From Proteromonas lacertae (Eukaryota; Sar; Bigyra; Opalinata; Proteromonadidae), in NCBI GenBank assembly GCA_002245135.1, contig NGBS01000016.1, forward strand, positions 1-64,000: a stretch of DNA of 64,000 nucleotides. Direction: 5' to 3'. Shown piece by piece: positions 1 through 14,138 of the stretch (position 1 is the first letter of the stretch; every line of letters starts with the position of its first letter). The notes beneath the pieces were generated by a model. The model was not told the DNA's origin and did not search any database. It worked only from the letters and a program-made list of their open reading frames with translations. A program made the translations under genes and the position numbers.

Positions 1-1720
1 AAAACTTACTGTTAGATGCTAAAGAAAACAATAATATGGATTTTTACCAGTTCATTAATCAAAGAAAGTGATCATATAGATGTGAAATTACCATAAAGAG
101 TGAAAAAATGAAAATGTCAATTGGATATAAATATAATGGAATATTATTTGGATTAAAATAAAAGATAAATCAGAATATCCACTTATTCATTCTTGTTTAT
201 TAACAGATATTGGTAAAGAAAAGAATCATTTAGAAATAATGTTTAGTAAAAAGAATAAAGCATTAGAATTTGAAGGTGTGGATTTGCGAGATATTCCAGT
301 TACAGAGGATATGATAGAATACTATATCATAATAATAATTACATAATACCACATATAGATCCATCAGAAACAATAGATATACAGTTAAAACTTAATGATG
401 GATGGAAAATAATAACAATAGATTTAGATGTATATATTATCATAAATATAATGAAATAGAAATCATTAATGAACAATAAAAAAATGATGAAAATAATAGT
501 TAATAGAGTAGAAAATAATCTGAAGATTAATTACGGAGGTAAAGAAAAACTAGCAACTCTGTACATTTTAATGATAATATTAGATATGTATATATTGTGT
601 TTGTATAGAATGAATAGATTCAATTTAAAATTAATACAATTGACATAGAAATGATATACAAAGAAAAAGAAGAATACAAACAAGTAAAGATGAGATTTGA
701 GATGGATTTGAGAAAAGTGAAGTTAATGACTATAAATGCTTCATCCAATAATGTAATTGAGAATATATCAATTAATAATCAACATTCAAAACATGAAAAA
801 GAGAGTTCAAGTAATTATTATTGTGATTTGAATAATATGGAAATAGTTCTAGTAGAAAATATATCTTTTTAAAGTATTTCATTTACCAATTGTATTTCCT
901 TAATATTATATAAATAGATATTGTTGTTTCATCAATTCATTTCAATAATTTAAATATGCATCTGCCAATGATAGAATGTGAAAAATCATATTATTATACT
1001 TTGTGATGGAAATACATACTATTATTGATAAAAATGGAGTATTTATCCAATGTTATAGAAATGATGATAATTATCATGATTTATATAATAAAGAAATGAT
1101 ATTGTTACATATAGTAGAATAATTCCTTATATACCTCAGAATAGTATAGAAGATACAAAGAATTTTGTGATTGTTTTGATATTATTCTATCATGTATTAT
1201 AAATTCTATAGAAGAAAGAGATAATCCGTGGTATTATTGTTATTATTATAGTTTATATAGTAAGAATATTAATCAGTTACATTTGTGGAATTAGTGAAAA
1301 TGGAATATCGAATTTTTCAGATATTTTCATTAAACAATTCATAAAAGATTATAATCCAAAAGTATGCTATTGTTTTAAATGAATAATAATAGATGAATCC
1401 AATCAAACTATTGATGAATTTTAATCAAATAAAGCATGTATTCAACTATAAAAAGAATGGAAAATATACCAATGAAATTATAGAGATGGATGAATCATCA
1501 CTTCATTATGATCCAATATATGAAATCTTTACAATTCCTTTTGTATATGTTATTAGAATATAGTGAATTAGAATGATTATAAAGGCAATTATGAAATTGT
1601 TTATTGTAATGAAAAGAACATATCCTTTCTTTTTATTGTAATGATTATTATTTTCTTTAATACTTGTTTTAAGAGATATATCTTTGGTGTATCTCGTGAT
1701 TCTAAAGATGGATCATTGTT
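1..1720 (+). repeat. Direct repeat, left unit (nearly identical part)
   Basis: The window's first bases recur from about 10,242, and the two copies stay nearly identical, with scattered 1-3 nt indels, to about 1720 here and 11,975 there. A stretch around 885-1020 differs more. Past 1720 the copies still align as related protein (for example 2170 with 12,520, and 2952 with 13,354) but the DNA has clearly diverged. The repeat runs off the left edge. I see no terminal repeats, target-site duplication or transposase, so a segmental duplication or patchy gene conversion fits better than a mobile element. Confidence 0.85.
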
Positions 1721-3770
1721 TCCTATTACAAGAATAACAAAAGAAAAGAATAATGAATATGGATATAAATCATTCAATTTTTTGAATGTATTTTTCTCAC
1801 TTTTATTTAATAGAAGAAAATGTATTATTATTGTGATGAAAATGACGTAATAATAACGAATTTATTAGTATTAACAGATGATTTAAAACCCAGAAAAATG
1901 TGGTTTAAGAAAGAATTTATATAAAAAAGTAGGTTTTGTCAGAATGGTTTATCTCTATATGTAACTCTTGACCATCCATACCATTTATGTTATCCAAATA
2001 AGTCTTTCTCAAATGAAGAAAATGATAAAAGAATAACATATTTCTCTTTCTCTGAAAATGCGAAGAATAGTATAACGTTTAATAGCAATACTGTGTATAT
2101 TCTAATCTATTCAAATTTGATTCAGAATATAAGTATAAATGTTTAGCTGAAAGTTCTTCCTATGGTAAATTGATTGGATATATATGTAAATATAATAAAG
2201 AAACGCATATGTTCTTTCATCCAATAGATAATCGAATAAAAGGATTTCACTTTACAAAAAACAAATATGGATTATTAATAATGGAAAGACTTAAAGAAGC
2301 ATTTAAACCATCTGGAAAAATGAAATTGAAATGCCATTTGGTTTGTCATCAGAATATAAATCAGATAAAAATGAAAATAATGTTATTAGAATTACTTCTA
2401 TTAAACAAGTAAATGATTTTCAAGTTTTATATTTATGGAAAAGTGATTATAGTCTTTTAAAATGGCTATTTTCAAGAGATGAAAGTTGTTATTTCTATTG
2501 TCTATATTATATCATTTTATTTGCATGACTTGAATAAGTTTCATTAATGATTTAGCTTATGGTGAATGTTTATTTAGTCAATATTACTTGGATAAGAATA
2601 ACAATGAAGCATTGTTTGGAGTAGATATAATAAAAAAGAAATGTATCTTTGGTGGTGATAATCATAATTATGTATAAATATATTTAATTGTAATGTAAAA
2701 TTAGGATTTATTTAGCAATATAAAAGGCTCAAATGTTAATGTAGTTAATAGTCATAATTATTATGATGTACATGATAAAAATGAATATGAAGATAAAAAC
2801 ATCAAAAGGAAAGACAGTATGTTACCTATCATTATATAGAAAATTATCTTAAATCTCAAAAGACAAATACCAAAATGACATATGATTTAGATAATTGCTT
2901 TGTTATTAAACTAGAAAAAGAAGTATATATTAATTTGATTAATTTTTATAGTTGATTATTCCTGATGAAACAATCAAATATAATGAAAAAGAATTCATTT
3001 TATCAGCAATATCTTATGATTGTGGATATACTTCAATTAATTACATTCGAGAATCTAACAAAAAATGGAAATGTGAGAATGGTAGCTTAATTGATTTTTA
3101 TGATGTAATTAATAAATCGTTGTTATATTTATCTATTCATTTATCGGAGATAAAGAACAAATATTTCTTATATGTTAATGAAGAGTTAAATATTGACAAA
3201 TTTCTGAATCATACAATTTTAGTACAAATGAAAATTGAAGATTTTATTTTTCCTGATTCTAATTTGCTAAATGATTATAACAAATCTGAGGAATGTAAAG
3301 AGTATTGCAAAGAGTTAAATAGATATTTAAATGACAAAGATAATATTAAAGGTAATAATTTTGGAAATGTTATACAAAGTAATGTTATGAAAAAATGTCA
3401 TAAAGAATTAGATAATTTTTACACATTTGAATCTTCGATAAATTTAGCTATTAAAGATTCAAAGAGGCAGCTACATCAACATTTGCAGGTTAATCAATAT
3501 AATAGTGGTGATTTAAATTTACCATTACCTAATTCTGAACCGCAGTCATCATTTACATTACAACCACAACAACAGAATATTCAACAGCAACAATATATAC
3601 TTCGACAATCACAACAATATATTCCTCAACAACAACAACATATCTATCAGCATAGTCAAAATATTCATCAATCACAAACTGAGCCGCAAGAAAAATATAT
3701 TTTACCATCAACACAGGATGAACAATGTGTAAAACCTAACACTTTCCCTCAAACATCATCATTATATTAA
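1..3770 (+). pseudogene. Decayed left copy of a large gene with a USP-like, Q-rich C-terminal exon
   Basis: The left window edge cuts this copy. It matches the stretch starting near 10,242 closely, but its reading frame is broken in several places, so it looks like a decayed gene. The only long open stretch is the last exon (2952-3770, 272 residues). Its first 80 residues show a pattern loosely like the C-terminal part of a ubiquitin-specific protease: F-x-L-x-A-I near the start, Y-I-R-x-S-N-K-K-W-K-C, then F-L-Y-V-N-E. The Gly-His-Tyr that would carry the catalytic His reads S-I-N-Y, and I see no Cys box. After residue 170 the exon is Q/H-rich. The protease relation is my inference and is weak. 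The copy is convergent with the NTPase gene at 4049-9080. Confidence 0.55.
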
Positions 3771-4048
3771 ACATTATTATATAATAAAAGTTATGAATTA
3801 TATATTCTTGTTTTTATTATTAATATAATACTCTACATGAAAATAATAACCTACCTTCCAAAACTGTTAAAATGATAAAATCTTAAACAAACGCCATCCT
3901 GTTTCAATGGATGATTTTTTATGTATATAATATTGTTTTTCGATTTTTAATCAAACATATATGAATTATAAACCAATGCAGTATAATATAAATGTTATTT
4001 TCAATCATATTTATTATTTATTTTTGATAAATGTTAATGATTATTACC

Positions 4049-7000
4049 TTACTCTTCAAATTTATCATATTCAATCTTAAGAATATAATTTTCATCATCA
4101 TTTTTATCTTTCATTTCCTCTAAATTATCTACTTTGGAAAAAGAATCCAATGTTTCATCTTTCACATATTGCTTATTCTCAACTAATCCATATGAATGAT
4201 AATAGTTATCATATCCTAAAATACTTTTATGATAATTTATTATAATATCAATATCTTTAAAATTATTCGGATGTAAATATATAATTCCATTTTCATCATT
4301 TCCTTCTGTTTTTTCGTCTTTTTCTGGTACAACACATATAAATTCAAATGTTTTCCATTCTAATTTGTTTATCAACGATTTGATTCTTTTTGTAATTATA
4401 TACTTGATTTGTTTATCGTATAAAATTATACCATTTCTATCATGACATTTATTTCTGCTATTATGGACATGGATAAAGCAATTGTTTATCACATAAATCA
4501 TCTCTCCATTTCCTAATGTTTCTAAAAGAAGAAGATAGTATCCTTTTACACTAGTAGAATAAATTGGACAATTGAATATATCGTTGAATTCTATCAAATT
4601 ATCATTTGTAATAGGTATTATATTCAACCCTTTTTCATTTGTGTTATTACTTGTTCTTTTGTTAATTTCTGCACATATTAAACTATCTGTATAATACATA
4701 CATTTGCACCATACTAATTCTTGAAACAATAATCTATACGCTGGATTATCATATTCAGTTCTAAGTGATTTATAGAATATATATCTAATTATATTTATTT
4801 CATCTATTTTAGATGTATGTCTGATTGAATTGAACATATAATTTATTACTTCATTTGATATAAAGTTCATTTCATAATCGGCTATTTTAAAAATGTTAAT
4901 ATATGAATATTTTATTATAAAATGACATAAATTAATATCAAACTTTAGAAGTTCAGATATTTTGTAATAACTATCTTTACATGGGATTATATACTTTTTT
5001 ATGAAGTCTACAAACCCAAGATTGCCTATCACAATATTTATACCTTTACTATAAATTTCTTTCCAATAACTTCTGTTATAGTATAATTTATAAATAGCAT
5101 CAAAGTAAATATGGCGTGGAACAAATCCATATTTTTCTGATATATGATTATCTTTAATATATTGGCCAAAATTCTCAGGTAAACATTTTGTAATCCAGTC
5201 AGTTGTTTCTTCTGGAGAAAATACATCTAAATATAAACATTTACTATTATTACTATCATTATTAAAAAAATTTTCATAACTTTTCATATCTGGTGAACTA
5301 ATATAAAGTTCAAGAAGATGTTCATCTTCAGCTCTAATGTAATTATATGAATCTGATATTACAATATCAGCTATTTCATTATCCGTTCTCTTCAACTTAC
5401 CATTATTGCAAAGTTTATATATGACACATGTATTATTATGACTATTCTTATACACTAATACATTTAATGATTTCTTTTTACCTAAATATTTAAGCTGATC
5501 TTTAAAATAAAATAACTTACAGAGAAAATAGATGATAAAGGATGATTTACCTAGACCAGGATTGCTTCTAAGCAGGAAAATTTCTCCATTTTTACTTTCT
5601 TCATTAGTTATTATTTTATTCTTTTTCATTTCTAATATACACTCTTTCAATTTGTTCTTATATTCTTCTATTAACTGTTCTGTTGTTTTGTTTTTATCTT
5701 TTTCTATTTCTTGTTCATTTTGTTGAATATCTGCTTCTCTTTCTTGTGTATCTTTATTTATAATATCTATATTATTAAAATTGGTATTATCTTCTTCTTT
5801 TTCCTCCTCCTCATCATCATTTTCTTCTTCTTTTTCATTATTATTATCATCATCATCTTTAAATGATTTAATTAAATAATTCAATTTAATAGTAATTCTG
5901 AAATAATTCCATAGTTGTTTGTATGACTCTCTAACATACACTACTTGTTTAGGATACTGAAATACTTTACAATTTATATATATTTCATTTCCATTAATTA
6001 GAGGGAATCTTCTACCAAAAATTTTACATAATGAATCAACTTCTAATTAAATAAATAATAATAATAATAAATACTTGAACGACTTTTCTCTTTGTTTTCA
6101 TTTTCATTACTCTCGTCGCTTAGATGGATTTTTCTAGGTGGAAAAGGATTTTTACGTAAATCTTCTAACATTACTTCAAGTGTTTTTTCTACTTTATTAT
6201 TTGAATTAGTACGATTATTTATTTGATTTATTTGATTTGGTATATTAATATTACCCTTTTTACTTTTATCTTCTTCTTTCATATGTTCTTTTATTGAACT
6301 TTCTGAAAAAGCTTCTTTTTCAAATATAAACATTTTATCTTCTATTTTTTCATCTTTAAACTTTTCAAGAAAATCATCTGTAATAGTATGAGTATTAAAC
6401 TTCAATCTTAGACATCTTCGATATATTATTTGATCTTTTTCAGCATGGGGTATATTTTTCCAATCGTATATTTCATTCATTGTTTCATTCATTTCATATA
6501 TAAATGGTTCATAATCATCAAAATTTGGACTGCTAGCATCAATTCCAGTAGTTATCTTTTTATGATTATATACACAAAAATAAATTGGGAATATTGGATT
6601 AGTATATTTTAATTTCGATTCTATATCCATTTTTTCTTTCTTTTTTAACTCGCTCTTAATAGCCTATCAAATAATAGTATATATATATATATATACTTCA
6701 ATAATTTTACAATCATAATCTTCTGAATTAATTGAACAATCATACAGATAATCATTTAAATCATTCATTAATTTCATACAATTATCATTGATCTTTCCTA
6801 ATTCTATCAACTTACTTTTAATATCACTATTGAATGTTTTAATTGAATCTAATTGTATTTCTTTTTGTAATATAACATCTTTTAATCTTATTATCCTTTT
6901 AGGTTTATTAGTATTTTCTGTTTCATTATCTTCTTTGAGCTTTTGACTTTCTTTTTTTCTCTTATATATATCATTTTCCTCTTTAATTAATTTTTCATCA

Positions 7001-9080
7001 AGAAATTCATTTATTAAATCTTCATTATTTTTAATGAAGTTCTTGACTTCTTCTGGTATATTTTTTCTTTTCTTGATCTCATTAACCAAATACTATTTTT
7101 TAAATATTATATTATATATATTATACATAAAACTCTAACTTGGTCTTTTTATCATTATCTTTTACTAATTCATTTCTTTCACTATCAGGAATATATCCAA
7201 AGTTATATAGAGATGTAGAAATATCATCTATCTCATTTTCATTTTCTGATGTTTTATATTTATTATAACTCTCCATCAATTTTTCAATAATTTTTTCCTT
7301 ATATTTATTAAATAACATCTAATTATTATATTAATTATTATATATATACAGTAAAAAACACTATCACATTACTTTTGGTTTTATGTGTTGATGAAACTGT
7401 TATCTTAACACCAAAAATTGAACTTTTATCTATAAAACAACTGTCGATGGCAGGAAAGTTTTTATTCAAACTGAATTCTATATACCATGTTTTACTTAAA
7501 CTAAGATCTTCATTTAAAATGTCTATAAGATTTCTTTCTATTCCATTTATTGTTTCTAATATCACTGTTTTATCTATTCTAGCCAATTCTATTACCTTTG
7601 TCTTTAGAAAATAATGGCAAATTCTTTTAAAGAATAGTTCAATTCTGTATCTTTCAAACTCTCTAACTAATTGTTTGATTTCATCTGCATATTTGTATCT
7701 ATATAAAGGCATTAGATTCTTTAATAAATCTGACTGATATTTTAATTTGGTTGGAATAATATTATAACATTCTGTATCATATATAAAGAAATCTTCATCG
7801 TATTTATCTGGTAAATATTCAAATAATTCTTTTGTTTTATAATTATCATTTACTATTATTATTCCATTCTTACTGTTTATTGCATGTGCTATATTTCCAC
7901 CAAAATCTATTGCTTTCTTTAAATCTAAATCACTGCTATATCCATAATATTTTAATATGTCTTTCAACTCATCACCTTTAAATGGAGGAATATAAAATTG
8001 AATAGGTTGTCTCTTATTTCGAAATATCTTATATTTCTCTGAATTAGGTGATGATATCAAGATAATTATTGTATCTTGGCTGAATTCATCTTCACGAATG
8101 CATTCATTATCACTAATAATGATTGTAGGATGATCTTTTCTTTTAATTGGTATATCATTCATTCTTCTATATTCATTTTCTCCTGATTTTTTTACGAAAC
8201 ACGTTTGTTTATTTGTATTACCTCCACTAATAATTGCTATAATGTCATAATCATTAAATGCTTTTTCTTCTTTGAAAATATATGACAAATAATACCATAA
8301 GGTAGTCTTACCTATCTTCTTGTTGCCATATATGAGAAAACAACATTGAGGAAAAAAATTATTATCGTTCTTATTACAAACATCTCTACAATTCAAAAGT
8401 GTTTTTATTATATCTTTATAAATGTTCTTGTAACACTCTCTAACCATTATCCTATAATAATATTCTTTGCCTTCTTCATTTATATATCCTTTCTTATTAA
8501 GATTATTTTCTGAATTATAAACTGATTTAATTTCCTGTATTGGTTTTATTGGTTTTGGTGTGGATTTTGTTGCTAAATCTGTTAAATAAGTAATCTGAGA
8601 TTTTATTTCATTTTTTGCTTTTTTTGGAGATTCATCACTATTTTCATTCCATTTTCTTTTCACTTTTATTATACTGAAATTATTGCTCTTTACTTCTGAT
8701 GGCTTTTCAGTTGCTACTTCTTTATCTACGCTTGGAGTTATAAATGATCTGATTTCTTTCTTTCCTGCTGATAAAGATTCTGTGATCACTTCTTCTTCGT
8801 TGTCGTCTTCTTTGGGAGGTTCTGCTACTGATAATTCTAAGGAATAGGACGATTGTTCTTCGATGATGCTATCTTCATTGTAGTTTTGTTTTAAAGTTTT
8901 ACTTCTCTTCTGTGCTTCATTACTATTTGCGGCTAATTTTTCTGATGCTAGTGTAATTTCTGATTGCTTTCTTTTCTGTTTCTCTTCACCATTAATTTTA
9001 TAACTGACTCTGCTACGACTACTGCCACTAACACTGTTTTTGTTTTTGTTTTCTATATTTTTGGAACGAATAATGTAAAA
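4049..9080 (-). CDS. Giant Crinkler/RHS-like protein with two P-loop NTPase domains (paralogue A)
   Basis: Five exons join in frame: 9080-7350, 7318-7127, 7092-6697, 6663-6075 and 6042-4049. The four introns are 29-33 nt and carry the in-frame stops. The product is about 1,633 residues. The first NTPase has V-R-E-C-Y-K, Walker A GNKKIGKTT and an aspartate strand followed by ISSP-x4-Y. The second has V-R-E-S-Y-K, Walker A NPGLGKSS and YISSP-x4-Y. The R-x-C/S-Y lead-in and the SSP-x4-Y element are typical of the Crinkler and retrotransposon-hot-spot (RHS) NTPase families. A highly charged linker, probably helical, joins the two domains. The N-terminal 130 residues are rich in S, K and E. No in-frame ATG lies between 9080 and the first domain, so a 5' exon is missing from this model. 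Unlike its paralogue at 28,438, it ends without an OTU domain. Nuclear or effector roles are known for the families but not shown here. Confidence 0.75.
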
Positions 9081-9229
9081 CTAAAAATATAAAACAAATG
9101 TGCTTGACATAATCAAGCTTATATCATTCTGTGAGTTTTTAATTGAATTTAAAATGCTTAACGCATATTTGAATAAATCTGAAGGTATCATCATATTATA
9201 TGTATGATATATTGATTAGTTTTCATTCC

Positions 9230-12200
9230 TTTGGAAAAGGTTTTGGAATATACAAAATCAGAAGATGAAGAAAAGGTATTGGATTGCTTTGAAAATTTAA
9301 TTATGAAGTGTGAAGAATATAATCAAATAGAATTATTTGAAATATATGTTAAATCTGTAAGTAAATATGTCTATAGGAAGATTAAAGGAGTTACAAAATA
9401 TGAAATATGAGAATATTCTAAAGACTGAGAAATATTATGCTATGATTGACTTTCTACTGCAATCTCCTTTCCCATTTCCTCATTGTTTATTGTTTGAGTT
9501 AATTGATCTTTTAAATTATGTGTATAGAAGTAAAATAATAATATTTTTTAGAATAGAAATCTCACAAAAGGATGGAATAATTAGTTTCTCTTTAAAGGCT
9601 GTTATAAGGATCAATTATTTCTCATTTATCTTACTGTTTATCACCAAACAGTTATAAAATGATTATTGACAAGTTCAAAACAAATAAATTATCAAAAGAA
9701 GCAAGTTTTCGTTCAACAAATATAGATAATGGGATAAGTGGGATATATGTTAACGATGGGAAGTTGTTACATATTCATTATAGTGATAAGAAAGTAAATA
9801 TCAAAAAAATAAAAATAACAGAAAGAGAAATATCAGCATATCAACTGAATGATTATTATTATTATTATAGAAATAAAGATGTATATATATATACATATAT
9901 ATATAACTGTTGTAATAGGATAAAATAATGAAAGTGAATCTTCTGTTTTGTAATGATGAAGAATGTTATTGGAAGAATGATTTTCTATTAGCTTATAATG
10001 CAGAAATTACATGGAATATAGTTAGAGATTCATTGACAAAGTGTTTGATATTTAGTATATATATATATATATATATAATGATTGTAATGTAAATTAATAG
10101 ATGAAAGTTTCTATTTAGAAACATCCAAAGAAATAGACTTTTCAGAAGAAATAGAAATATCATTTTACATAATCCCAAATGATATAGAAGAAGAATCAAT
10201 ATTACTTCACACAGATAAATGGGATATAATATTCCATAATGAAAACTTACTGTTAGATGCTAAAGAAAACAATAATATAGAATTGACTCCTATAAGTAAA
10301 ATAGGGAGATTTTATAAATGTAAAATTACAGTAAAGAGTGAAAAAATGAAAATAGTCAATTGGATATAAATATAATGGAATATTATTTGGATTAAAAATA
10401 AAAGATAAATCAGAATATCCACTTATTCATTCTTGTTTATTAACAGATATTGGTAAAGAAAAGAATCATTTAGAAATAATGTTTAGTAAAAAGAATAAAG
10501 CATTAGAATTTGAAGGTGTGGATTTGCGAGATATTCCAGTTACAAGAGGATATGATAGAATACTATATCATAATAATAATTACATAATACCACATATAGA
10601 TCCATCAGAAACAATAGATATACAGTTAAAACTTAATGATGGATGGGAAATAATAACAGTAGATTTAGATGTATATATTATCATAAATATAATGAAATAG
10701 AAATCATTAATGAACAATAATGAAAAAATGATGAAAATAATAGTTAATAGAGTAGAAAATAATCTGAAGATTAATTACGGAGGTAAAGAAAAAACTAGTA
10801 ACTCTGTACATTTTAATGGATAATATTAGATATGTATATCATTGTGTTTGTATAGAATGAATAGATTCAATTTAAAATTAATACAATTGACATAGAAATG
10901 ATATACAAAGAAAAAGAAGAATACAAACAAGTAAAGATGAGATTTGAGATGGATTTGAGAAAAGTGAAGTTAATGACTATAAATGCTTCATCCCAATAAT
11001 GTAATTGAGAATATATCAATTAATAATCAACATTCAAAACATGAAAAATCAGAGAGTTCAAGTAATTATTATTGTGATTTGAATAATATGAAGATGATTA
11101 CTATTCAATATATATCTTTTTCATTACTAGGATATATTTTTATTTAGTTATTTAACTAAATCTAATATCTTGTAAAATCACCTACTATTTATATAAGTGA
11201 AAATGAAAGTGAAGTTGACAATAGCAAAATCTCTTAACAAATTGTTTTCATGTGATGGAAATAATTGCTATATTATTGATAAGAACGGAATGTTCATTAA
11301 ATGTTATTATAATGACGATATTTATCACGATAGGCGAAATAATTCTTATAAAAAAGTTGTTTATAGTAGAATAATTCCTTATATACCTCAGAAAAATACA
11401 GAAGATACAAAGAATTTTATGATTGTTTTGAATATTATTCTATCATGTATTATAAATTCTATAGAAGAAAGAGATAATCCATGTATTATTGTTATTATTA
11501 TAGTTTATATAGTAAGAATATTAATCAGTTACATTTGTGGAATTAGTGAAAATGGAATATCGAATTTTTCAAATACTTTTCATTAAACAATTCATAAAAG
11601 ATTATAATCCAAAAGTATGCTATTGTTTTAATGAATAATAATAGATGAATCCAATCAAACTATTGATGAATTTTAATCAAATAAAGCATGTATTCAACTA
11701 TAAAAAGAATGGAAAATATACCAATGAAATTATAGAGATGGATGAATCATCACTTCATTATGATCCAATATATGAAATCTTTACAATTCCATTTGTATAT
11801 GTTATTAGAATATAGTGAATTAGAAATGATTATAAAGGCAATTATGAAATTGTTTATTGTGATGAAAAGAACATATCCTTTCTTTTTATTGTAATGATTA
11901 TTAATTTTCTTTAATATTTGTTTTAAGAGATATATCTTTGTGTATCTCGTGATTCTAAAGATGGATCATTGTTTCCTATTACAAATATATCTCCCAAAAT
12001 CATTGGAGGATATGAATCTAAATCCTTTGTTCTTTTTGGAGTATTATCTGTTTATTTATATATATATATATATGTTTTAGAATAGATTTTATTGTTGTTG
12101 TGATGACAATACTGTAATTACTAATATTATCATATTACCAACAAAAATAAAGCCCGATAGATTGTGGATTGAGAGAACAGTTTCATACAAAGTTATATTC

Positions 12201-14034
12201 TTTCAAAAATGGTTTATCTTTCTATATAACTCATGATTATCCATTTCAATTACAGAATCATGTAAATTGTTATACAGAAACGTTGAAATATCCATGTAAA
12301 TCACTTGTAGCAGAATATGATTCAAGTTTATTTGTTATTCCTGGTAAAGTAAATCAATGCTTCAAAGAAAAGAAAAAAGTAGTCACAGTTAATCAATCTC
12401 TTAAAGAGAATACTAAGTATAGTTTGACATATGGAGATGATGGTTTATATTATTGTAAAGTAGTAAAATTAGACTATCAGTATAAGTACAAATGTCTTGC
12501 TTATTCATCCAAAGGAAAATTAATAGGCTACATTTGTAGATATAATGACACAACTCATCTGTTTTTCCATCCTGTAGACAATCGAATAAAAGGATTTCAT
12601 TTTGTTCAAAACAAACAGGGAGTTATAGAAATGGAAAAGATATTAGAGAATTATATTCCATATGGAAAGAATGAAATACCAATGCCATTTGGGTTGTCAT
12701 CAAAATATTCACTAAAAGATAATAAGAATATAGTTATTAGAATTACTTCTATAAAAGCAGTTGACGATTTTCAAGTATTGTATTTAAAGAAAAGTAATTA
12801 TAACAAAGTAAAAAATATATTAGGAGGGGAGGAAAACAGTTGCTTTTATTGTTTATATTATATCTTTTTGTAGGTTATTTACAATCTTTAGTGTTTTTAA
12901 CAATGTATCTTTTGGTGAATGTTTATTTACACAATATTTCTATGATAAATATTACAAAATAGTATTGTTTGGAGTAGATGTAATAGAAAAGAAATGCATA
13001 TTTTGTGATTTTAAACAAAAGAATTTTGTATATATATATATCAATCTGTTGTATATTCTATAAATAGGATCTCTTTGAAAATATTACAGGATCAGATGTT
13101 TTGAAAAAAGAAAAGAGTTTAGTTTATGATATGGATAATATAATTAGTGAAGAAAAAGGAATAAGAAAAGAGAGTGTATATCATTCTATAATTTATATGT
13201 TATAATGATAAATAGTATAAAAGATATAGAAAATTCACAATCGAAGAGTATTTGAAATGTCAAAAGAATAGTGGAGAATTAGTATATGATTTAGAGGATT
13301 GTTTTGTAATAGAATTAAAATATCAAGTATATATATTATATTTCAATATCTAGTTGTATATTCCTAAAGAAAAGGTCAATTATAACGAAAGAATATTTGA
13401 TTTAGTTGTATTATCGTGTGATATAGGTGATAGTTCAATGAATTTTATTCGACAATCCAACAAAAAATGGAAATGTGAAGATGGTAGTTTGCTTGAGTAT
13501 AGTGAAATGATAAATGATTTTAACAAATGCGCTTCATCTCATTTACCTATATTAAAGTGTAAATATTTACTTTATGTGAATGAAAGAATACTTACAACAA
13601 ATAATTGGACTGATAATTTCTTACCTTCAGTTAGAATGGATGATTTTGTTATACCTGATAATGATGGATTAAATGAATATATACAATCTGAAGAATATTC
13701 AAAGCATAAATCTGAATTGGAAAAATATTTACAAAAATCAATTCCTGGTAGTAAAGTAATAATAGCAGATAATTGTGGAGAAGTGGAATTAGACAATAAT
13801 TTATCAAAGTTGTATAACGCTGAAATTCAACAGCAACAAAAACCAAAACAATCACCAACATTTTTACCTTCTTCAGAATCAACTCTACCATTACCATTAG
13901 ATTCTTCATCAAATATAAGTAATTTACCAATTACATATACTCAACCTCAACTTCAACCACCGCAACCACAACCACAACCACTAGATCCAGTAGAGTCAAT
14001 AATTTATTTACCTAGTTCAGAATCATATTATTAA
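9230..14034 (+). pseudogene. Decayed right copy of the large repeated gene
   Basis: This is the fuller copy of the gene at the left edge. Protein-like segments follow one another on the plus strand: an acidic helical stretch (about 9,240-9,400), 9367-9657, 9659-9928, about 10,090-10,370, 10,479-10,700, 11,197-11,586, 12,169-12,873, and a C-terminal exon at 13,354-14,034 (226 residues, Pro/Gln-rich tail). Some gaps look like normal short introns, such as those near 9,880 and 10,060, but others need frame changes, so the copy seems broken in at least four places. The last exon keeps the same weak USP-like pattern as the left copy, again without the catalytic His. Its own function cannot be named. 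Together the two copies bracket the NTPase gene at 4049-9080. Confidence 0.5.
10242..11975 (+). repeat. Direct repeat, right unit (nearly identical part)
   Basis: Partner of the repeat at 1-1720, in the same orientation and about 10.2 kb away. The last 1.7 kb of near identity ends around 11,975, after which only protein-level similarity remains. The two copies carry different small indels, so neither is a simple parent of the other. Confidence 0.85.
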
Positions 14035-14138
14035 GAAGAAGAATTATCTTAACAATAATAATTCTTTAAATGTATTATTATATAATGTTTCTATCAAAAA
14101 CAACAGCAAAACGAAATATAAAACAAAATAACAAAAAA

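Noticed and set aside
9083-9200. A 15-nt intron (GTTTTATATTTTTAG) joining an upstream Met exon to the NTPase gene
   Set aside because: It would keep frame, but it is far shorter than the other introns and the upstream exon has no support. The 5' end is left open.
13572-13930. Two minus-strand frames inside the last exon of the right repeat copy
   Set aside because: The plus strand carries the conserved paralogous exon, and these have no similarity between the two copies.
1-14034. The flanking direct repeats as long terminal repeats of a retroelement
   Set aside because: They are multi-kilobase coding-like copies, and no reverse transcriptase, integrase or capsid-like protein lies between them.
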